A stretch of 64,000 nt of DNA from Physcomitrium patens (Eukaryota > Streptophyta > Bryopsida > Funariales > Funariaceae), in assembly GCF_000002425.4 (NCBI RefSeq), contig NC_037254.1:15412712-15476711 (forward strand). Direction: 5' to 3'. Within the stretch, counting starts at the first letter, position 1, and each line of letters begins with the position of its first letter. Both the position numbers and the translations under genes were made by a program. Below are positions 49,590 through 62,105 of the stretch, piece after piece. The notes under the pieces are model-generated. The model was not told where the DNA came from. It did no database searches and saw only the letters and a list, made by a program, of their open reading frames with translations.

Positions 49590-49729
49590 CTGCACAACAC
49601 AAAAGGTGAACCAAATATTTACATGATTCTGGAACTCAATTGAAAAACGGCCATCCAAGAATCCAGCCCGACTTGAGCAAGAAAATGGACACGGCGAAAG
49701 TGCAAGCCCTTCAGGGAATGAAGCAATAC
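49590..49729 (-). other. Putative 5' UTR intron of NFU
   Basis: A good donor (GAG/GTATTG at 49730/49729) and a pyrimidine-rich acceptor (TTGTGTTGTGCAG ending at 49590) bracket 140 nt. Splicing here puts the upstream ATG at 49987 out of frame with NFU, so translation from 49503 fits best. Confidence 0.6.
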
Positions 49730-49987
49730 CTCGAAAAGAGAGGAAATTGTGTTAAGGAGTGTGGTGGACAGAGAAATGTTGCGAGAAATGTTCCAAAAAT
49801 GTAGATGGAAATATCGCAGGGAGGGCAGGGAGGAGGAAGACAATAGATATCTCTTAGGATGAAAGGGGCAGCATTGCATCGGAGGAAGGTGTAGTAAGAG
49901 GGCTGGCTGGCTCGTGGGGGTTGGGCTTCGGAATCCGAGAGGCAGGATTCGGGGTGCTCCACTGAGGGACGCGAGATCTGAAGCCAT
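49730..49987 (-). other. Possible upstream reading frame in the NFU leader
   Basis: An ATG at 49987 starts MASDLASLSGAPRILPLGFR, which resembles a transit peptide. Its frame ends shortly after the putative leader intron and does not join NFU. It may be an upstream ORF, or transcription may start below it. Confidence 0.35.
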
Positions 49988-51178
49988 CTATCTGACTGCT
50001 TGCTTCATGGATAGATCATACTACTACTGTGGGTGGCACGGAACGGGTATTAACGGGTATCAAACCTAACTGGTCTTAGACCCAACCTCGAATCACGTTG
50101 ACCTCTCAGCGTGTGGCTCCCTTCGCTGGGTTTGTTCTAAAATGCACTTCGTGAATTCCAATATGCCATGATACTGGAAGTGGCTCCCTCTCCCTCGGCA
50201 ATTTGGGGTTGTTTGCCACGTCGGCCCTTACACGTAAGCAAGATGGTCCAATTCTTTCAATCTGGGGCTGCACTCACGAAGAACCTTTTGACAATTTCAT
50301 ATAGACTTCCCTGAGATATTTCAATCACAAGTCATTAGTGGCACAATTGTTGGGTTCGTATTTCCATCTGTAATAATTTACAAAAAGAGTTAAAGGTTAA
50401 TTTTGTTAAAAATATTTGTGCATGAGTAGAAACTTTAGATGTCAATCTTATTCTGAAAAAGTTTGAGACAAATATTCAACTAATTAAAAATTTACTTCCT
50501 ACAAATTCAAATCCATTTTAAGCGACACCAAAACTAGTCAATTTTATTTGAATTATATCACCAAATCTAATAATATTTTTCTGAATAGATTCAGTTATTA
50601 AAGATACACCACCTATTTACATGTTGAGTGGACAAAATAAAACTTAATCCTTGTTAAATATTGCAACCTTAGTTTTGTTACTGATATTTCTTACAAAATA
50701 GTTTTTGAGTAAAAACTTGCCAATATTATCATTTTCTTTCATAACTTTTTTCTTAAGTCTGATGTATACGAGGAAGTTTTTAAAAAATTATCGAAAGATA
50801 TATGACGAAGAGAGACAAAGTCAATTTCAGAATTCGAAGAGGCGTAAAATTTCAAAATTACAATGACATTTGAACTATGGTTGCTAAAAGCCAACATGTG
50901 TAAACTTGCAAATTCCCTGCAAATGAACGTAAACGCCACTAGTCACAACAGATATCAATGTTGAGGTTTCGACTTCTATTTGACATTTTGACTTGCATCA
51001 AATGATCCTGCACTAAAATCTAATTTTCCTTTACTCCCAAGAAATAACACTCAATAAAGATTGCATTTGCCCAATATGAGAGTTTAAAAAAAAACATGTA
51101 AAACTGAACACATCAGCAAGGTAAATATTCCTTTTACGATATAAGTATGAGAAAGAATTACAATTGATTCATAGAGAG
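49988..51178. other. Intergenic DNA between COG6 and NFU
   Basis: No gene is visible. The left part should contain the NFU promoter and the right end the COG6 3' UTR, because COG6 stops at 51179 on the minus strand. Confidence 0.55.
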
Positions 51179-54100
51179 TTACACTCCAAGAATCGTTTTT
51201 ATCTGATCAGGTGAGTGCCGAAGCATTGATTTTGGATCCGGGTAGCCATTAGCAGGATTCATAACTGCATTGTACATGAGCTCGTAAGCCTCAGCTACTG
51301 CTCTACCCACACGTCCAAATGATTCGCTTCTAAACTGTGGGACTTGGATTTGCTCAAATTCTGGAATAGCTCCCTCACTGCCACTCAGAAGACCAAAGAG
51401 CAGTTTCAGAGATTCTGAAACAGCAGACGGAGACATGCCTTCTGCTTCCGCTATGGGTTTCCCATCATCAACATCTTCTTCATTCGGCACGATTTCGCCG
51501 AGTTGGCTTTTACGTATTCTGTTCTTGATGTAGGATACTTTCTTCTGAAGCTCGCAGCGCTCCAGAATCACTGCAAGTTCTGACTCGGCCAGAGCCGCAA
51601 TATTACCTTCTACACGAGCGGCCAGAATCTTCACGTAAGCATCGGCCACTGAATGTGATTTCAAGGGCTCCTGTATCGCTGATAAGCAGTTGATGAGGAA
51701 CATCTTCCGGAGGGACAGCACACTCCGTGAAGCCAAAGAATTGGACTTGCCACTTAGAAGAGTCTCTACCGATGACGGCCTTCTCTGTGAAGGAGAAATG
51801 TTTGGAAGTCTACGCCCCGACGGTGGGATTTCTCCACTATTGCGTCTCAGACCTGATAATATTACGTAATAAATACAGAGGAGTGAGGATTGAAGGAAGT
51901 CCTACTAAGTCGCATATTAAGAAAAAATATTATTTCCACAAAACAAGTACATTCAGCAATTCAAATTCTCGGGAAGTAGATCAGAAAGAGGTCGGGCCGA
52001 TGCAAAAGAGGCAAGGACGTGCCACTGAAAATGCGGTCAACTAATATAACGATTAAGAGTTGGAACAGTAACGCGCTCTGCAACGACTCCGCAAAATCAT
52101 ACGAGCTCACACAAATTAGGCAGAAAGTTGTGATACAGGTGGTAAAGTCTAATACCTGACTGTGGCTTGGTTCCATAGGCTTCAGCAGATTGTTCGCACA
52201 TCTGTACGAGAGGATCCAGAAGTCCTTGAATAATCGGCTCAAAATCAGGTTTTTTCCCGCCCGCAGGAACCATCATGGTCTCGTAGTTATAAACCAGCTC
52301 TAAAAGAACGGACATGGTCTCATTAACAGCCGGAGGCGGAGAAAGGTCTACGGCCACAACAGAGCCGTAACGTAGCAATTTGTCGCCCCGCACCTTCACA
52401 ATGTCCAAGACAGTACGTTGAGCAGCGTCGCGGACTTCACGAATTGTCACCGAAAGCGTGGCTCCTGGACCTAGGAGCTCAGAAACAGTATGCCCGTAGA
52501 ATTCGAGAAGGTTATTCAGTTTGTAAGCCAATAACAATGAAGGCTGGGAGTGCAAGACTTGATCCACGCGCACTTTAAATGGCCTGCAAACACCCTCAAA
52601 TACTCTGTCCAGCACATAACCCATATCAGTCTCCGCCTTTTGATCTTCCCTTTCCCATTCCTTGGGGGTGGTTCTACCCATATTTGAAGCTTCACTTGAA
52701 AATCTCTTGGACGTAGTTCCTATGTTTTGCTCCGCACTGAACAAGGCCATGGCCAGTTCTCGCTCTGAGGCTAGAGCTTGATGAATCCAGCCAAGCATAT
52801 CACCAACATAACGCAGAGGGTCATGTGCATGCACTTCAATAGGTCTTGGCATCCCTCCGGGACCACCACGTGTAAGCGCAGTGATAAACCGTCGAAACAA
52901 GGCATTGTGACGTGTGTTAGCTACCTCTTCCGCACAGTACTTGAAGAGTACAGGTCGGTCTTTCAGCGATTGCGCTGCCGCTTTTAGAAGATCGCTAACT
53001 TCAGGAGTGTCATTATCGCCCAGGCTACGGCATTCCGCTTGTACCCATCTGGATATCCCAACATATACGTACAAACCTTTCCATCAGGTTGCACAAAAGC
53101 ACAACACAGAAACCCAAAGAACCATGAAACCAAGACGAAACAAGCCAAGAAAAAATAGCTAGATACAGGTACATCGCACACACCTGCACAGCCGTTCATA
53201 TGCAGCTTCCTGGTAGACGGCCATCATATCCATCAACTCCAACCCTGCGCGCTGGTGATGCGTCCGCAATAGAATCTTGCAGTTTGTATGAATCTCTTGG
53301 ACCCGCATCAACGCCTTAAAAAAATTCTCACTTATATCTTCCTCTCGAAGGGCAGTGACTTCTTCCGGCCGAAGCTGGTAATTGTTCAAAAACGCAGTTA
53401 TCAGCTCCTGACGTTGAGTGGTATGCTCTAACTCTTGCTTTAGCCGTTCGGTAGCACTCACGATCTCGCTGGTAGTGCTGCTGCAACTACTTAGAGACTT
53501 CGCAATCCTGATGCGAAAGAGAGAAATTTATGTTAGTGCAAGGAATCATTCTTTCAAGCAGCGGAAGGTACTAAAGCACCTGCAATTGTAACACTCGGTC
53601 GAATAGTTCGTTGCAATCAATGATGAAAAGATCGCTGAAAAAAACATGGCATCCACATGAGAAACAAATCTACCCGAGATCCATTTGATCCTAGCAACTG
53701 ATTCTTCATTCTATCATAGTGTGCATTGGTTGCTAAAGATCATAATTAGTCATCCAACATTCAAACCCCTCGCTTCATTAGGCAAAGTTTTCTGAAGTTT
53801 CAGGGGAACTTTTTGCACAACTCTCAAATTACGATATACGGAATCAAACCGAGTAGACAATGGGCAACTGCTAGACCTTTAAACCGCCAAATTCTACTTT
53901 TCCTTGCAACTAAGGATCAATCACTGCTTAATTCGGCTCCTAGGATCAAATCCTAACCTTCTAAATTTAATAGACTTTATTCTTTCGCCCGTACATAGTC
54001 ATCTTTGCTATTGATCGCACAGAACCCTAGATTGCCCCGCATCGAGACTGACTTCTGAAATTGCACATATACATTACAAAAGCATCTTTATTCTTCAGCA

Positions 54101-54427
54101 AATCAACCGAGATTCAAAGACATACACATGGGCAACTATGAAACAACGCCACTACCTCTCACAGCATTCAGCCAGCCCCGCAACTTCCAACTCCACAGCG
54201 TCCAGTGCCTTTTGCGCCGACTCCGAGGCACGCAGGAACTCCTCATTGATAGACAAACCCCGCCTCTCGATCGTGGCACGCAAGCTCCGCCTTGCCTGCT
54301 GAGTGTTGTCGGTGTAGAGCGAGGACAAAGCGCCCAACGATGCCAGCAGATCTGGCGAATCCGTGCGCGTCTCCAGCACCTTCTTGAGCTTGCGCGCCAA
54401 CCCGGGCGCCACAGTCATAGTTCCCAT
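51179..54427 (-). CDS. COG6: COG6, subunit of the conserved oligomeric Golgi tethering complex
   Basis: COG6 belongs to lobe B of the COG complex, which tethers retrograde vesicles at the Golgi and keeps glycosylation enzymes in place. Exons 54427-54156, 53507-53184, 53048-52156 and 51852-51179 join in phase to 720 codons. The start MGTMTVAPGLARKLKKVLE matches plant COG6; an in-frame TTG further upstream is not needed. Conserved blocks cover the whole length: TDSPDLLASLGALSS, a helical N-terminal region (about 60-200), LLRTHHQRAGLELMDMMAVY, VLFKYCAEEVANTRHNALF, GGPGGMPRPIEVHAHDPLRY, CRPFKVRVDQVL, IPEFEQIQVPQFRSE and the C-terminal PDQIKTILGV. Length is slightly above the usual 680 or so because of a Ser/Arg-rich linker at the start of exon 4. 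No lesion is visible. Intron 1 is 648 nt. Confidence 0.96.
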
Positions 54428-54830
54428 GGAGCCCAAAGCTACGGTGTACCGTGCCCACGATGATGAGGAAGATGGCGATCACAATGGCAATGACGGAGCA
54501 GGCAGGCTCATGACATTCAGAGGAAGCCCTCCTCCATGCCCGACACACAACACCGCATCACCCCGCACAACTCCACCACAATAACACAGCACAGCCCAGC
54601 ATTGCGTCTCTCTCCCACACGTCCCCCGTCCCCTCCCCTCTCCTCAGTCTCCCCCCCCCCCCCCCCCCCTGCACGCTCTGCACAGAGCTCCTTTACCCCG
54701 CGGATGGATGGCCCTCCTGGACTTCATCCTCCTCCAGTGGTGTTGTTGCTGCTTCTCGGGATGGGAGGGATACTAAATACAGTGCACGATTGCTGCTCTC
54801 TGGCATTCCTTTCATGGCTTTGAGAGAAGA
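54428..54830 (-). promoter_or_regulatory. COG6 leader and promoter region
   Basis: Pyrimidine-rich on the plus strand, with a run of 19 C residues at 54651-54669. No ORF here has family support; the Pro/Ser-rich translations are low complexity. Confidence 0.5.
54651..54669 (+). repeat. Poly-C tract
   Basis: Nineteen consecutive C residues about 225 bp upstream of the COG6 start codon. Confidence 0.95.
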
Positions 54831-55137
54831 GAGTGCTCGTCGACTCCTTCAGAATTAACCCCTTCATTTCATGCTATGCATTTAACGTCATTTTTTTATT
54901 TTATCTTTTTAAATATTTAAATAATTATGAAAATTTAAAGACTTCATCTGGGGAAAAATATTATTTTAATAAGTGTATATATAATTTTAAGGTTTTTCTT
55001 TGATATGATGAAGAATTAGCAAACAATAAATTGTTTCAACAATCATCATCAATGGATTTTTTTAAAGGACTATTTAGGATGTTATGTTGTTAAAATTATA
55101 TACCAAAATCAAAATGAAGATCTTCTCTCTCTCTCTG

Positions 55138-55168
<31 letters not shown>

Positions 55169-55892
55169 TTTTATTAATAATAATTTAGTAATGCAATAAA
55201 GCACATGTATTTTTGAAAGAAACCTTTGGGACTTGGTGATGTGGTTGGAAATAAATAGCATTTCTGATGGTATTTTAAATATTTGACTTCAAGGTACTTA
55301 TTAAGGCTTTAACAACAATCATAATTTTAGGTGGTTTTTTGTGTATTTATAAAATATTATTAATTATTCAAAGGAATTATCATTTTTTTTAAGAAGTCAC
55401 ATTCAAAATTATAGCAACTATCATTCAAACAAAAAAATTTATAATCCCATAGCACTTTGTAGAAAATGTTTCTAAAAGAAAAAAGAGAATAGATGACTTG
55501 AACATCTATATCATCTTAATTAGTCAATTTTTTAAAATAAAAGAAGGTAAAAATAAGTTAGTTTAGTAATAATTTTCTTATAAAATATTAAGGATTTTTC
55601 TGAATACTAATTAAAAATTTAAATACTCCTAAATTTTTAAGCAGCTAGAAATATAAAAAAAATATAATTTTTAAAAATAAAATGATTTATTATGATTTTT
55701 TTTATCTAATTGAAATGTTTATCTTGTAAGTCTTCTAGTTTTTAAGAAGTTTTTACATAAATTTTGTGTTAGCTAATATATATAGATATACAGATATGCT
55801 TAAGATTGTTCTTGGTATTGTTAATGTCTTTTTATAATCTAATCATACACAAGTTTCATTTTTTTTTTGGTACTTAAAAAAAATCATCATCT

Positions 55893-55924
<32 letters not shown>

Positions 55925-57003
55925 TATTATTTTTTCTGATTTTTTCAGAAATTTATTATTTATCTTTTAGTAATTATTAAATTTAATTTTAAAAATAAAT
56001 TCTAAAGTAAGTATAAAAAATTCTTATAAAACATACTCATTGGATAGTCTGATATTATCATGATTTATTTAAAATACTAAAAAAAAAAAATAATGGCAAT
56101 TTTTTTTCTAATAGACATGATTTTACATAGAATTATTAAGAGATAATGTAATGTACTACTAAGAATGAAAATATATGGTATATAAAGTAATAATAAAGTA
56201 GAAAGTTTTGAATCAAGAATAGAATGCAAGAAAAATACATGTAAAATTCAAAGTATCTTGATTTATGCTTATATATTTATACACTCAAATATAAAGATTG
56301 TGTAAAAGTGTTCTAAAATTGATAATTTTTTAAAATAAAGTATTAAAATTTTAGTAGCTTTTTACATATTAAACACTTTTTTAAAAAATTTTACAAGTTT
56401 ATGGCACATCTAAAAAAATTACAAACATAGTTCATATGTAAAAAGATCTTTTTGATATTTTTTAAATAATTTTTTTGATATAATAATATTTATTTCTATT
56501 TAATTCTATTTAATCAAATGATTTATATATCTATGCAACTTTCAACAAATATTATGAGAGAATTTTATAATTTTTCAATTAATACTACAAAAGGGTACTT
56601 TTAAGAAAATAATTTATTTTCAATTGCTAGCTTTTAGATAAAAGGGTATTAATTAACTTAAAATGATTTAAAAATCTCTTCTAGAAATATATAACATCAA
56701 GTTTAAAGTTTCTAAAAAATAATTTGAATAAAAAATAGATTAAATGTATAAATAATGAATTAAGATAATTTTAAATTAAGTTAAATATTTTTTAAAATAA
56801 GATTTTAATAAAATTTTCAGCACTTTAACAAAATCTATTCATTAAAGATAATTTAATAAAAAATATTTTTAAAAGTATCATATTTTAAAAATTAAATTAA
56901 ATAATTATTTTTTATTTAATCTTTTTATTTTATCCTTATTGTTATACTATTACTTTACCTGTAATATATATACTTCTTATATTATTTCTAATAATCATAT
57001 ATC

Positions 57004-57042
<39 letters not shown>

Positions 57043-58543
57043 CATGCCATTTTTTATTTTTTATATATATAAGTTAAATTGATTCAAGTAGTGTTTAAAT
57101 TGATCCATCCATTAAAACCATCATTGTACCTCTTTCTTATCTCCTATCCTAATTTCTCCAACTCTTGTTTCTATTTTTGTTCCTTGCTTCTATTTCTTGT
57201 TTCTATTCTTAGTCCACACCCTTGTCTTGAATTTCTCGTTGTCATATTATGTGTGTTCTTGCTTCAAAATGTATGAGGCATCTAATTATGGAAGATAAGT
57301 AAAAATGCAATAACAATTGTACCAAGTTTAATAAAGCCTTAAATAAACTTCAATTAATTCCTAATAAATCCAATGAAACTTTAATCTATGGAAATAAATT
57401 TAAAAGAAGTCAGAAAAGAAGTCATGATTTAATCTTATAGAAATATAAAAATAAATCTTTAAAGAAATATTAAAAATAGAAAACTTAAAATAATCCTAAT
57501 TAAAATCTTAATTGAAGCTTAATCAAATTCTAGATCGAACCTTAATTGAAATCCTAATTGAACCTTGACAAAATTCTAGATCAAATCCTAATGAAATCTT
57601 AAACCTTAAATAAAATCTAATTAAATTTTAATCAATTTCTTAATCAAATCCTAACCAAATCCTAATCCTAATCAAATCCTAAAAAAAATCCTAAGTCCTA
57701 ACCAAATCCTAACCAAATTCTAATCCTAACCAAATCTTAGAAAAAATCCTAAGTCCTAATCAAACCATAGACAAACTGTTAACACTTATAGCAAAATGAA
57801 ATCTTAACAAGTAATGATCAAACCATTGATATTAATTCAAAATTTACATACTTAACATCTTAGTTAAAAATACACAGAAGAAAGATAAAGTCAATTGCAC
57901 ATACCAATTGAGGGAATTGCAAGATAATTCAATCAGGTATTAGATAGCCTTATATTCTAATCTGAATGCTAAACTTTCAGCACTAATATCTCTTTCTTGA
58001 ACTATTTAATTCATCTCAAATTTCATCTAAATATTTGAAATTAAGTCTAATATCCATATATAAAAAATTTCATTTCAATCTAATTGACAAATTGCTAAAG
58101 ATCTAAGAAACACTTACTAACCTTTAAACTCTAATTTTTGAAACTTCAACCCACAAAAACCCTCATATACTTCAATCTTACTATTTGATTAACTTCAAAA
58201 TTTGTATACACATTTATAACTAGTATATCAATACATTGCCCAAATTTCACTTGTACTTATACTACAAAATTCAAGAAATCCTCAAATTTTTAAAATATAT
58301 TTTTATTTTTTAAATCCTAATCTCATCAAGAACATCACTAATTTTGAAAATCCCTCAAAATTTCAATATTGATCTAAAATACATAAAACCAATACCTAAA
58401 AATCTTTTTTTAAGTTCATCCTCAAATCTCACTCTTTAATCTACACAAGAATCTTCAAAGTTACCATAGATGCATGATTTTGTACCTTAGGGTTTGATTT
58501 TGATCTAGTTTGACAATTAATTCTTTTTGAATATCAATTCATG
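54831..58543. other. AT-rich intergenic DNA
   Basis: No readable coding domain on either strand. TA microsatellites lie at 55142-55168, 55893-55918 and 57008-57035. From 57.48 to 57.78 kb there is a loose array of AATCCTAACC-like words. The part from 57.9 to 58.5 kb looks like decayed non-coding transposon DNA in style, but I cannot assign it. Confidence 0.55.
57480..57780 (+). repeat. Degenerate AAATCCTAA(C/T)C-word array
   Basis: About twenty imperfect copies of a CCTAA-containing word at irregular spacing of 10-20 bp. It resembles the plant telomere word CCCTAAA only partly and has no regular 7-bp period. Confidence 0.6.
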
Positions 58544-59089
58544 TGTCATGGACATACACATGTAAATCAATAATTACTTATATGATTAGATAAAATTAAA
58601 TAAAAGTAGGTTACTTCTATAATATCTTCTATAGAAGCTTTTTAGAAGCTTCATAGATGTTGCTTTAACTTTATAGATATCTATAATTGACTTTTTAGAT
58701 TAGAAACGTGGTCAACATGTTGGCCATGTGCCACACATGTTGGTAGCTTGAAGAACAAGCTAACTATGTGGCCCATATGTAGAAAATTTGCCTTATAAAC
58801 TAAGACATGTGTCTTACAAAATCAACACATATTAGAAGTCTTATAGAACATTGTCACGTAGCTCTTAGTTAGATAATATATATAGAAGCAAAAATAAAGC
58901 CTTCTTCACTCTTGTCAACTCCTTTCTTGTTTCTAGTCTAGATTTAAGAGTCTCTAATTTCTTTGTCTTTTGGCAATAGCCATTCTAGTTTTTTTTAGTA
59001 TACATACTATTTTACTGTTATTTTGTCACTTTTCTTTTAACATTGACTTTTCAAGTTTATGCATCTTCTTCTAGTTCATATCCTTGATA
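58544..59089 (+). repeat. E5 5' LTR
   Basis: Starts TGTCATGGAC and aligns with the E3 LTRs along its whole length, including the TATA box and CTTCACTCTTGTCAA block. Confidence 0.9.
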
Positions 59090-59091
59090 GA

Positions 59092-59102
59092 TTGACAAGA
59101 AT
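59092..59102 (+). promoter_or_regulatory. E5 candidate self-primer binding site
   Basis: TTGACAAGAAT lies 2 nt after the LTR and matches the complement of ACTCTTGTCAA (58908-58918) at ten of eleven positions. Confidence 0.6.
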
Positions 59103-61670
59103 ACACTTGCAATATTAGAGCTTTGTCTTTTCTTAATTAAGAGTGGATTATCTTTTTTTCTTGATAAGCCATTAGCATATTAGAAGTTTTAGATTACTCT
59201 CATTTAAACTAATATTGTTCTTAGTATCTTTTTTGTTCTCAAGTCTCTTCTTTTGTTTGTCTTGAGCAATATTAGATATTTATTTTTTTAAGTATTATTA
59301 TGGCAGAGCTTGTTAAAATGAAGAGTTAAATGGCACAAATACAAGAGTAATTGAGGGAGTTAATACTTGCAATGCATCAACTCAATTTACCACCACAAGA
59401 AGTAACAAGAATGGCATGAAGTGAAGATATAGATATGATTGAAGCTACTTCAACATCTGTATTCAATCACGTCCCTTCTCTTATAGTAGAACATCCTTCT
59501 GATACAAGAAAACCAAGAATTAGCCTGCTTTAGAAGTTTGATGGCACAAGATCCAAGTTTTGAAGATTTATCAATTAAGTACAACTTGTGATTGAAATTC
59601 AATCCCAAAGCTATTCAATTCCAAGATCATAAGTTAGATTCATTGATACACTTCTTTTAAGTTCAAGATTATCATGATTTTTAACTTTTCTTGAATAATG
59701 AGATCCAATATTGGATAATTTGGAGACTTTTTCAGTTGAGTTTAGATCCATGTATGAAGAACATGATGCAATTCATGTTATAACCCATAATATTAATACT
59801 TTATGACAAGAAAATCAATTCGTAACATTATATGGTTTACAATTTTGACAACTTGCAACTGATATTAAGTGTAATGATGTTGCACTTATTAATTAATTGT
59901 CTATGGATTATAATATGAGGTAAAGAAATTGATGCTCAACTTATCTGATATTCAAACATTGAGTCAAGCAATTGACTTTGTTATGAAGTGTGACAATCAA
60001 CTTTTTAAAATTCAATCTAAAAATCAGATAAGTAAGCTTCAATATTATTATAATTCAATGGCAACACTAATGCCTCTTCAATACATATATGCAGAAGTAG
60101 AGGATATGTAAATTGATGTGATACATTTCAAACTTCTTATTGAGCAAGAAAAGATTCATCGCCATTAAGAAAGATTATGCTTATACTATAGAGAACCTAA
60201 GCACACTGCTCAACATTATCCAAAGAAGTGACGTAATTATAAAATAAAGAGTATAAATATCAAAGAAGATAATATATCAAAAAACGAGTTTGTCTAGCTA
60301 CAATAGGGACCATGTGCTTCGAACCTTATACAATACCTAATGAAGGTCCTATTCTCTCTTCAAAATCCTCTCTTTGTTTTATATTAAATATTATTTAACG
60401 ACCTATATATTATAAAGTCTTTATCTTATTAGATTCAAGAGCCTTATCATGTTTCTTAGATAAAGAATTTGCTAAAAGACTTAGCATATCTTTAGTAAAG
60501 AAAACTAAACTTGTTCATATAGAAGTCATAGATGGTCGTTTGTTGTCTTCTAAAGATGTTATTCAAGAAACCCTTCTTGTAAAAATAATAATCAATGGTT
60601 ATAATAACTTTGTAGTATTTAATATCATTAGATCTCTTTACAATCCAATCATTTTAGGCTTATTGTGATTAGAAAAATACAACCTTCAAGTAGATTGGAT
60701 TTCTCGTACTCTCAACTTTTCTAAAAGTATAACTAAGAGTATAATTAATTAAGTAAAAATCACAAGTCTAGTACAGTTAAACCTATGTTTATAGGTACAA
60801 GATTTTTTTCCATGTTATAAAGGAAGGAACACCTTATATCATTTATGCCACACCCATTTCTAATAGTGCAAAGACATCAAGTAGCATTTCAAGCCAATAT
60901 CAAGAATTTTAAGATATATTTAAAAAAAATATGTAAATACTCTTGTGGAACATCATTCTTATGATTGCTCAATTGACCTTCAAAAAGGAGCACAACCACT
61001 ATTTGGACCAATCTATAATTTATCACAAAATGATTTGGTCAAATTCAAGGAGTATATTGAATAGAATCTAGGCAAGAACTTCATATGCTATTTTAAATCT
61101 CTAACAAGCACCCCAATTCTATTTGTGAAGAAGAAAGATGGATCATTGTAAATGTGTATTGATTATCGAGGACTTAATAAATCACCATCAAGAACAAATA
61201 CCCACTTTCTTTAATATTTGAACTTTTTAATTACTTGAATCAAGCTAAGATCTATACAAAAATAGATCTATAAAGAGCATATAATCTCATATGCATCAAA
61301 GAATGAGATGAATAGAAGATTGTATTTTGAAGTAGGTACGGACATTTTGAATATAATGTCATACATTTTGGACTTATAAATGCACCAACAGCTTTTTAAC
61401 ATCTTATGAATGATTTTTTTCAAGAGCTTTTGAATAATTTTGTTGTCTATTATCTAGATGACATCAATCTATTCTAAGAATATAAAAGAATATGAACTTC
61501 ATATTTGTCATGTGGTACAAAAATTAAGAGATGTACGACTCTATGCCAAGATAGAAAAGTATGTATTCTATACTATTCAAGTTGACTTCTTACATTACAT
61601 CATTTCAAACAATGGACTTATAATGGATCCTAAGAAAGTTCAAACTATTATGCATTGAAAGATCTCAAAA

Positions 61671-62091
61671 TGTTAGGGACATAGACCTTAGAACCTTCTA
61701 GAGATAAGTTTCTAGAACCTTCTAGAGACAAGCTTCTAGAATCTTCTAGAAGCAAGTCTCTGGAACCTTCTAGAAGCTTCTTAGTTGGTAGAAGATGTTA
61801 GGGACATAGTCCTTAGAACCTTCTAGAGATAAGTTTCTAGAACCTTCTAGAAGCAAGTCTCTGGAACCTTCTAGAAGCTTCTTAGTTAGTAGAAGTTGCT
61901 TGAGAAGCTTCCTAAATAGGAGTATATATTGGAATCGAGGCTGAAGAGTTCTTCAATCTTGACAACACATCTCTTGGAGCTCTAGTTCACCTCTCTGGTA
62001 TTATTCTTGTATTCATCTGATTAATCTAGTTCTTGCCAGTTCTTCTTGAACTTCTTGGTAGATATCAAGTCTGTATTCTGTGTCCGTGACA
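61671..62091 (+). repeat. E6 5' LTR with internally duplicated upstream region
   Basis: Starts TGTTAGGGAC, ends CCGTGACA. The first part (61671-61797) recurs, slightly shortened, at 61798-61902. The duplicated unit is packed with GAA/TTC pairs such as TTCTAGAACCTTCTAGAAGC. The downstream half, with the TATA-like AGTATATATT and the promoter inverted repeat, aligns with E1. Confidence 0.88.
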
Positions 62092-62093
62092 GT

Positions 62094-62105
62094 TTGTCGA
62101 GACTT
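62094..62105 (+). promoter_or_regulatory. E6 candidate self-primer binding site
   Basis: TTGTCGAGACTT lies 2 nt after the LTR. Its first eleven bases are the exact complement of the E1 segment AGTCTCGACAA; pairing with the LTR copy of E6 itself (61954-61965) is weaker because that copy differs at transition-type positions. Confidence 0.55.

Larger units (their letters stand above)
58544..61670 (+). mobile_element. E5: old fungal-type chromovirus (E3 family), interrupted by E6
   Basis: The 5' LTR (58544-59089) is followed by a primer site, gag (about 59.3-60.1 kb), zinc knuckle (about 60.2), protease (about 60.4) and reverse transcriptase (about 60.95-61.67), after which E6 begins. The rest of E5 lies beyond the window. 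It aligns with E3 throughout. It is a fossil with many breaks. Confidence 0.88.

Noticed and set aside
54536-54823. Pro/Ser-rich frame upstream of COG6
   Set aside because: Low complexity across a poly-C tract in the promoter region.
57480-57780. Interstitial telomere
   Set aside because: The words lack the CCCTAAA heptamer and a 7-bp period.
61671-61902. CRISPR-like repeat array in the E6 LTR
   Set aside because: It is a two-copy tandem duplication within an LTR in plant nuclear DNA; there are no regular spacers.
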